From Candidatus Altarchaeota archaeon (GTDB lineage: Archaea > Altiarchaeota > Altiarchaeia > IMC4 > DAOVSA01), in assembly GCA_030633635.1 (NCBI GenBank), contig DAOVSA010000020.1, positions 1 through 8,153 on the forward strand: a stretch of 8,153 bases of DNA. Direction: 5' to 3'. The position numbers were made by a program, and so were the translations under genes. The notes beneath the pieces are model-generated. The model saw nothing but the letters and a program-made list of their open reading frames with translations, had not been told where the DNA came from and made no database searches. This document shows, piece by piece, positions 4,419-8,153 of this stretch (position 1 is the first letter of the stretch; every line of letters starts with the position of its first letter).

Positions 4419-6467
4419 AAAACCTGGATCATAACGGAGAAGCCAAATGTGGCAGAAAGAATCGCAAGATCCCTTGGTGCTGCAAAAAAACTCTCAAGAG
4501 GCGGTATTTCCTACTATAAAGTCGGCGATACATTTGTTGCTCCTGCAGTCGGTCATATCTTTGGTCTTAAAGAGAGAAAAGGGGGCAGATGGACATATCC
4601 CGTGTTCGATATAGAATGGGTGCCAAGTTATAAAGTAAATAAATCATCTGAGTTCACAAGGAAATATCTGGACAACATAAAATTCCTTGCCGGAAAATGC
4701 GATAGATTTATCAATGCCTGCGACTACGATATCGAGGGGGAGGTAATTGCGTTTAACACAATAAAACATGCCTGCAATATAGATCCTCTTGATAAAAAGG
4801 TAAGTCGTATGAAATTCTCGACCCTGACCCCGGAATCGATACTTAGCGCATATAATAATCTGGAGCCAATAAATAAAGGGATGGCCGATGCCGGGTTGAC
4901 CCGACATATGCTGGACTGGTACTGGGGCATAAATCTTTCAAGAGCACTCACCCTCGCTATAAGGAGGGCTCGCGGTTATGTAACACTCAGCATAGGCAGG
5001 GTCCAGGGACCAAGTTTAAAGTTACTGGCTGTCAGGGACAGGAAAATATCTGCATTTAAGTCTGAGTCATACTGGCAGCTTGAGATGATTGCAAGTAAAG
5101 ATAAATCAAGACTGAGTGCGTTTCATTCTGAGGATAAATTCTGGGATAAATCAAGGGTTGAATCCGCAAAAGATAGATGCGGGGATACCGCAGTGGTTGT
5201 GAAGGTTCAAAGGAGGAAATATAAGCAAAAACCACCATTTCCATTCGATCTAACGACCCTGCAAACAGAGGCATATAAGCAACTGAGAATTGACCCAAGA
5301 AGAACCTTGGAGATCGCACAGGAACTGTACACAAACGCCTATATAAGCTACCCCCGGACATCCTCACAGCAGTTACCCAAAGGAATTGATTATACCGGGA
5401 TAATAAAGAACTTAAGAGGTATCAAAGTTTATTCACCCTGTTGTGAAGAACTTTTGAGTAAGAAAACACTAAAACCCCATAATGGAAGAAAGAAAGATCC
5501 TGCACACCCGGCGATCCATCCCACCGGGGAAATACCAAAGAATCTAGGCGACTATCAGGGAAAACTCTATGATTTAATCGTAAGGAGATTTTTTGCGACT
5601 TTTGGGGATCCTGCGATTCGACAGACCGTGGGAATCGATTTGGACAATAACTCGGAGATCTTCATCGCCAAAGGAACCACGACAATTGAGACTGGCTGGC
5701 ACACACTCTATGGTAAATATGCCAAGTTTGAGGAGGAAGAACTGCCCAATCTGGTGAAAGGGGATCAACTTGGGGTGGAAGAAATCAAAATGCACGAAAA
5801 AGAAACCCAGCCACCGAAAAGGTATACTCCCGCATCAATAATCAGGGAGATGGAGAAGCGAAACCTGGGAACAAAAGCCACAAGATCACAGATTCTTGAT
5901 ATATTATTTAAAAGAGGTTATCTAAGCGGAAAAAGTATTGAGGTAACGCCGTTGGGATTACATGTCGTGGATACCATGGAGAAGTATTGTCCGGAGGTAT
6001 TAAGCGAAAAACTCACCAGAAAATTCGAAAAAGAGATGGATCAGATAGGACTTGGAAAAATGCCCGGCGAAAAAGTTATAAAAGAGGGCGAAGAAACCAT
6101 AATTCATATCTCAAAGGAGTTTAAGAAAAATGAATCAGAAATCGGCGCCGCACTGGTCAGTTCACTGAAATCAACCGTAAGAAAAGAATCGGGAGGTGAA
6201 CTGGGCAAGTGCCTGAAATGTGATGGCAATCTGGTATTAAGAAAGTCAAAGTTTGGCGGGCAATTCGTGGGCTGTGATAACTATCCAAAATGCAGATATA
6301 CGATATCATTGCCTCCAGGCCTAATAAAAAAAACAGGGGTGTGTAAACAGTGCGGATATCCTATACTAACCAGTATTATGAAGGGCAAAAGACCATTTCG
6401 TTTTTGTGTAAACCCGGAGTGTGTGACCAAGAAAAAGTATGGGAACCTGGGAGGTGTGAAAACTTAA
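4395..6467 (+). CDS. topA: DNA topoisomerase I, archaeal type IA
   Basis: Type IA topoisomerase that cuts one DNA strand through a 5'-phosphotyrosine link and relaxes negative supercoils; cytosolic, on the chromosome. The Toprim domain (about 9-150) shows T14-E15-K16-P-N and D110-Y-D112-I-E114-G-E, the metal-binding acidic set. The core has H171-M-L-D-W-Y-W-G-x-x-x-S-R-A, S199-I-G-R-V-Q-G-P, and the active site I317-S-Y319-P-R-T-S-S with catalytic Y319. The C-terminus has two four-cysteine zinc motifs: C606, C609, C627, C633 and C650, C653, C671, C676. At 690 residues it looks complete and intact. The ATG at 4395 has GGTGA 6 bases upstream; a start at M8 (4416) is the alternative. It is transcribed away from the ACT gene and preceded by an unusual hairpin cluster. 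Identification is certain. Confidence 0.97.
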   Translation: MKKDEKKMKTWIITEKPNVAERIARSLGAAKKLSRGGISYYKVGDTFVAPAVGHIFGLKERKGGRWTYPVFDIEWVPSYKVNKSSEFTRKYLDNIKFLAGKCDRFINACDYDIEGEVIAFNTIKHACNIDPLDKKVSRMKFSTLTPESILSAYNNLEPINKGMADAGLTRHMLDWYWGINLSRALTLAIRRARGYVTLSIGRVQGPSLKLLAVRDRKISAFKSESYWQLEMIASKDKSRLSAFHSEDKFWDKSRVESAKDRCGDTAVVVKVQRRKYKQKPPFPFDLTTLQTEAYKQLRIDPRRTLEIAQELYTNAYISYPRTSSQQLPKGIDYTGIIKNLRGIKVYSPCCEELLSKKTLKPHNGRKKDPAHPAIHPTGEIPKNLGDYQGKLYDLIVRRFFATFGDPAIRQTVGIDLDNNSEIFIAKGTTTIETGWHTLYGKYAKFEEEELPNLVKGDQLGVEEIKMHEKETQPPKRYTPASIIREMEKRNLGTKATRSQILDILFKRGYLSGKSIEVTPLGLHVVDTMEKYCPEVLSEKLTRKFEKEMDQIGLGKMPGEKVIKEGEETIIHISKEFKKNESEIGAALVSSLKSTVRKESGGELGKCLKCDGNLVLRKSKFGGQFVGCDNYPKCRYTISLPPGLIKKTGVCKQCGYPILTSIMKGKRPFRFCVNPECVTKKKYGNLGGVKT

Positions 6468-6510
6468 ATATTTTTCCACTTTTTATTCTACTTTTTCCAC
6501 TTTTTATATA
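6468..6510 (+). terminator. T-tract terminator of topA with a 16-bp direct repeat
   Basis: After the topA stop come four runs of five or more T within 40 bases, the usual signal for archaeal transcription termination. They are arranged as two exact copies of TTTTTCCACTTTTTAT (6471-6486 and 6492-6507), 21 bases apart. The second copy runs into the next gene's TATA-like sequence. Confidence 0.6.
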
Positions 6511-6536
6511 TCGATTTATACAATGTAATACGGTGA
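6503..6536 (+). promoter_or_regulatory. Promoter, near-palindromic candidate operator and ribosome site of the VapBC-type pair
   Basis: TTTATATATC (6503-6512) is a good TATA-like box, with a transcript start expected near 6530. Overlapping it is TATATATCGATTTATA (6505-6520), which matches its own reverse complement at 14 of 16 bases. AbrB-type antitoxins usually repress their own promoter, so this is a natural operator candidate. GGTGA (6532-6536) lies 4 bases before the ATG at 6541. The same TAATACGGTGA 11-mer precedes topA (4378-4388). Confidence 0.5.
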
Positions 6537-6540
6537 TGTC

Positions 6541-6753
6541 ATGGATACTGTAACTGTTTCCCCAAAATTCCAGGTCGTGATTCCAAAGAGGATTAGACAG
6601 CATCTGCATATAGAGCCCGGAGAAAAGATGGTGGTAGTTGAGAGAAATAAAACTATAAGTCTAATTCCGGTAGGCAAGATGAAAAATGCCAGAGGAATTG
6701 CAAAAGGAGTGACAACAAAGGGTTTGAGAGATAAGGATGAACGTTTTGATTGA
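6541..6753 (+). CDS. vapB: AbrB/SpoVT-type antitoxin (VapB-like)
   Basis: A 70-residue protein with a SpoVT-AbrB swapped-hairpin DNA-binding domain over about residues 3-47: V4-T-V-S-P-K-F-Q-V-V-I-P-K-R-I-R, then L22-H-I-E-P-G-E-K-M-V-V, then I39-S-L-I-P-V. The C-terminal tail (48-70), with G-I-A-K-G-V and L-R-D-K-D-E-R-F-D, is the part that in this family embraces and blocks the toxin. It is the first gene of a two-gene unit; its last 17 bases overlap the PIN toxin gene, the normal order for vapBC. It probably represses its own promoter with the toxin as co-repressor. The start is fixed by GGTGA just upstream and a conserved N-terminus. Confident on family; toxin pairing inferred from overlap. 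Confidence 0.88.
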   Translation: MDTVTVSPKFQVVIPKRIRQHLHIEPGEKMVVVERNKTISLIPVGKMKNARGIAKGVTTKGLRDKDERFD

Positions 6754-7117
6754 CTCATACGGCTGGATGGAGTATTTTGGTGAAGGCCACCTTGCAGATA
6801 AATATGCCGGCTACATCGAAAAGGCAAATACTGACGAGTATGTAACACCATCCATTGTCTTGTATGAAGTCTATAAAAAGATAAAAAGGGAAAGGAGCGA
6901 AGATAAGGCTTTAGAAGCCTATGCTTATATTGTCAGCTACACAAAAATAATCCCACTGGATGAAAAGATATCCATAGATGCTGCAGAAAAGAGCATTGAG
7001 TTTGGATTAGCAATGGCAGACTCCATAATCCTTGCGACCGCGGATAATAACGATGCAAAGATAGTGACAAGTGATAAACATTTTAAAGGGCTTGATGATG
7101 TGGTGTATATCGTGTAA
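6737..7117 (+). CDS. vapC: PIN-domain toxin (VapC-like ribonuclease)
   Basis: A 126-residue PIN-domain protein, probably a magnesium-dependent RNase that cuts tRNA or rRNA when freed from its antitoxin. The acidic active-site set is present: D6 (M-N-V-L-I-D-S), E44 (V-L-Y-E-V-Y-K-K), D95 (G-L-A-M-A-D-S-I-I-L-A-T-A) and D113 (I-V-T-S-D-K-H-F). The chain ends F-K-G-L-D-D-V-V-Y-I-V, as in many archaeal VapCs, so it looks complete and active. The ATG at 6737 lies inside the antitoxin gene (17-base overlap), with no strong ribosome site, suggesting translational coupling. The RNA target cannot be told from sequence. Confidence 0.92.
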   Translation: MNVLIDSYGWMEYFGEGHLADKYAGYIEKANTDEYVTPSIVLYEVYKKIKRERSEDKALEAYAYIVSYTKIIPLDEKISIDAAEKSIEFGLAMADSIILATADNNDAKIVTSDKHFKGLDDVVYIV

Positions 7118-7127
7118 CCCTTGAAAA

Positions 7128-7191
7128 TGTGCCCAATTTGCCAAGAGCAAATCGTTTGAGAAGGACTATGTAGTGTGGGGATATTGGCACA
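7128..7191. repeat. Imperfect inverted repeat between the two toxin-antitoxin pairs
   Basis: TGTGCCCAAT (7128-7137) pairs with ATTGGCACA (7183-7191), nine pairs with one bulged C at 7134 and a 45-base loop. A short T-run (7194-7198) follows. CAAGAGC (7142-7148) is also complementary to GCTCTTG (7228-7234). These may be transcript-end structures for the vapBC pair or binding sites for the next antitoxin. Confidence 0.4.
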
Positions 7192-7212
7192 TATTTTTAG
7201 ATTCAATCGCAA

Positions 7213-7252
7213 TTATTTATAGTTATGGCTCTTGTGGAAATCTAGGAGGTGA
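7213..7252 (+). promoter_or_regulatory. Promoter and strong ribosome site of the RelBE-type pair
   Basis: TTATTTATAG (7213-7222) is a TATA-like box; a transcript would start near 7243. GGAGGTGA (7245-7252), a full match to the archaeal 16S tail complement, ends 3 bases before the ATG at 7256. If the start estimate is right, the leader is only about a dozen bases and consists almost entirely of the ribosome site. Confidence 0.5.
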
Positions 7253-7255
7253 AAA

Positions 7256-7453
7256 ATGGAGACTGTAACCATGGAAACCTTGCACAAGGATATTAAAAAG
7301 TTATGCGGGGAGGTTAAATTGATCAGGAATATTATATCCGAGGAATATGAGCTGAGTGACTGGACAAAGAAAGAACTAAAAGAGGCAAGAGCGGTTCCAG
7401 ATTCGGGGCTTATTAGTCACGAAGAGGCAAAAAAACGCATTCTAAGGAGATGA
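7256..7453 (+). CDS. RelB-like antitoxin
   Basis: A 65-residue charged, mostly helical protein. Residues 3-31 form a likely coiled helix (E-T-L-H-K-D-I-K-K-L...V-K-L-I-R-N-I-I-S). Then come L33-S-D-W-T-K-K-E-L-K-E-A-R and I53-S-H-E-E-A-K-K-R-I. The 'ELxEAR...ISHEE' pattern is one I know from short archaeal antitoxins found beside RelE toxins. There is no separate DNA-binding domain that I can see. The stop overlaps the start of the RelE gene in ATGA, so the two are coupled. The start is set by the strong GGAGGTGA site. Antitoxin role rests mainly on size, motif and position. Confidence 0.8.
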   Translation: METVTMETLHKDIKKLCGEVKLIRNIISEEYELSDWTKKELKEARAVPDSGLISHEEAKKRILRR

Positions 7454-7707
7454 TCTGGACAATTAAATGGACACCAAAAGCCATTGAATATGTTGAGAAA
7501 TTACCTGGGAATATCTCTGAGAGGATACTCAGGAAGATAGATTCCATCAGAGTGAATCCTTTTCATTATTTAGAGCATTATGAGGGAGAAGATATTTACA
7601 AACTCAGAATAGGCAATTATAGGGCTCTGATAGATATCGATTTTCAAAATAAAATATTAAAGGTTAGGGTTGTTGGACATAGGAAGAAGATATATAAAAG
7701 ACTTTAA
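7450..7707 (+). CDS. relE: RelE/ParE-family toxin
   Basis: An 85-residue protein with the RelE fold order: an N-terminal strand I2-W-T-I-K-W-T-P-K-A, two helices (A11-I-E-Y-V-E-K-L-P and I22-S-E-R-I-L-R-K-I-D-S-I), then strands Y50-K-L-R53-I-G-N-Y-R58-A-L-I-D-I and L70-K-V-R-V-V-G-H77-R78-K-K-I-Y82. R53, R58, R78 and Y82 are in positions where RelE toxins carry the residues for ribosome-dependent mRNA cleavage, so it is probably active. The ATG at 7450 overlaps the antitoxin stop by four bases (ATGA), with AAGGAG directly before it. The length is normal for the family. A ParE-like gyrase poison is less likely given the basic C-terminal pattern. High confidence on family. Confidence 0.9.
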   Translation: MIWTIKWTPKAIEYVEKLPGNISERILRKIDSIRVNPFHYLEHYEGEDIYKLRIGNYRALIDIDFQNKILKVRVVGHRKKIYKRL

Positions 7708-7720
7708 AATGCTGACAGAA

Positions 7721-7752
7721 TCTCAAGAAAGTAAGCACTATAGAGTTTGAGA
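7721..7752 (+). other. Weak hairpin after the RelE gene
   Basis: TCTCAA (7721-7726) is complementary to TTGAGA (7747-7752), with a 20-base loop. It lies 14 bases after the toxin stop and could end the transcript, but no T-tract follows, so the terminator role is doubtful. Confidence 0.2.
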
Positions 7753-7761
7753 CGGACTAAG

Positions 7762-7795
7762 CTTAAATACTTTGGGTCATAAATTTCTGATATAA
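7762..7795 (+). promoter_or_regulatory. Promoter of the dihydropteroate-synthase-like gene, probably leaderless
   Basis: CTTAAATACTTT (7762-7773) is a good archaeal TATA-like box. Its centre is about 29 bases before the ATG at 7796, so the transcript should begin within a few bases of the start codon. No Shine-Dalgarno is present in the stretch between, which agrees with leaderless translation. Confidence 0.55.
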
Positions 7796-8153
7796 ATGAA
7801 AAAATTATTGCTTGTAACTGGACGTAATGCATCAGAATCCATCAAAAAATGCTCTGCTTTGAGTGAAACGCCTGTTCAGATTCATACATGCAATGTCGAT
7901 GTTGCAGCGTTGTTATCCGCCCGGATAATTATTGATGAACTGCGTGAAGTGAATCTGGATGATATCTTGGCTATTCTGGTTCCTGGGGGTGTAAAAGGGG
8001 ACGTTTCGATAATAACACAAAAATTGGGCGTTGATTGTTTCAAGGGTCCGACAAATGTTTCAGACCTGTCTGTTGTTCTGAATATGTTTCCGGGGGTTAA
8101 ATTATCAACAAAAATTCCGGCAGAGGAAATTCTGAGGACAAAAATCGAAGAGG
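7796..8153 (+). CDS. Archaeal dihydropteroate-synthase-like protein, N-terminal part (DUF6513 region), cut by window edge
   Basis: An open frame from the ATG at 7796 runs 119 codons to the right edge. The N-terminus K3-L-L-L-V-T-G-R, then C32-N-V-D-V-A-A-L-L, I60-L-V-P-G-G-V-K-G-D-V-S, G83-x-x-F-K-G-P-x-N-V-S-D-L and L103-S-T-K-I-P-A-E-E-I-L match my memory of the N-terminal domain of archaeal 'dihydropteroate synthase-related' proteins, about 500 residues long. A TIM-barrel pterin-binding domain would follow beyond the window. In methanogens this family is thought to relate to pterin or C1-cofactor chemistry; the exact reaction is not established. It has its own leaderless-type promoter and is not obviously linked to the toxin genes before it. 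Family call good, function open. Confidence 0.82.
   Translation, partial: MKKLLLVTGRNASESIKKCSALSETPVQIHTCNVDVAALLSARIIIDELREVNLDDILAILVPGGVKGDVSIITQKLGVDCFKGPTNVSDLSVVLNMFPGVKLSTKIPAEEILRTKIEE

Noticed and set aside
4644..5367. Several minus-strand open frames inside topA
   Set aside because: They are antisense to the Toprim and catalytic core of topA, overlap each other, and show no ribosome sites or recognisable motifs.
6350..6553. A plus-strand open frame over the topA end and the following spacer
   Set aside because: It runs out of frame through the second zinc motif of topA, and its tail is simply the T-rich terminator read as hydrophobic codons.
6516..6851. A 111-codon minus-strand frame opposite the VapBC-type pair
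   Set aside because: It is fully antisense to two well-supported genes and has no motif of its own.
7721..7752. Strong terminator after the RelE gene
   Set aside because: Only six base pairs with a 20-base loop and no T-tract; kept as a weak feature only.

Overview
The window looks like a piece of a euryarchaeal chromosome, most likely from a methanogen or ANME-type relative. The evidence is an archaeal-type topoisomerase I with two C-terminal four-cysteine zinc motifs, a stand-alone two-ACT-domain protein of the kind paired with archaeal homoserine dehydrogenase, the start of an archaeal dihydropteroate-synthase-like protein, GGTGA/GGAGGTGA ribosome sites, TATA-like boxes, and T-tracts rather than classic hairpin terminators. 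The lineage is inferred from gene content only.

Left edge (1-525): the first 108 codons of a minus-strand restriction-modification enzyme with a PD-(D/E)xK nuclease signature, cut by the window edge. An AT-rich, repeat-containing spacer follows. This part looks like accessory DNA.

Minus-strand block (526-4206), transcribed right to left: ACT-domain regulator, DUF167 protein, PspC-domain membrane protein, LiaF-like membrane protein, small LiaI-like membrane protein, homoserine dehydrogenase, acylphosphatase. The first five genes are nearly contiguous. Homoserine dehydrogenase follows a 90-base gap with its own promoter-like sequence. The ACT protein and homoserine dehydrogenase probably form one functional unit for threonine/methionine synthesis. 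Between them sits an envelope-stress-like cassette of three membrane proteins that all carry the same two-helix hairpin.

Divergent spacer (4207-4394): holds the promoter signals plus a cluster of perfect inverted repeats (one 10-bp stem enclosing two hairpins, then a third hairpin) ending just before the topA ribosome site. It is the most striking non-coding structure in the window.

Plus-strand block (4395-8153): topA, a T-rich terminator/promoter spacer with a 16-bp direct repeat and a near-palindrome, a VapBC-type toxin-antitoxin pair, a RelBE-type pair, and the start of a dihydropteroate-synthase-like gene that is probably leaderless. The two antitoxins begin with nearly identical first 15 bases.

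Three unrelated genes (acylphosphatase, LiaF-like, topA) carry small tandem duplications around their start codons. No tRNA, rRNA, CRISPR array or transposase gene was seen.
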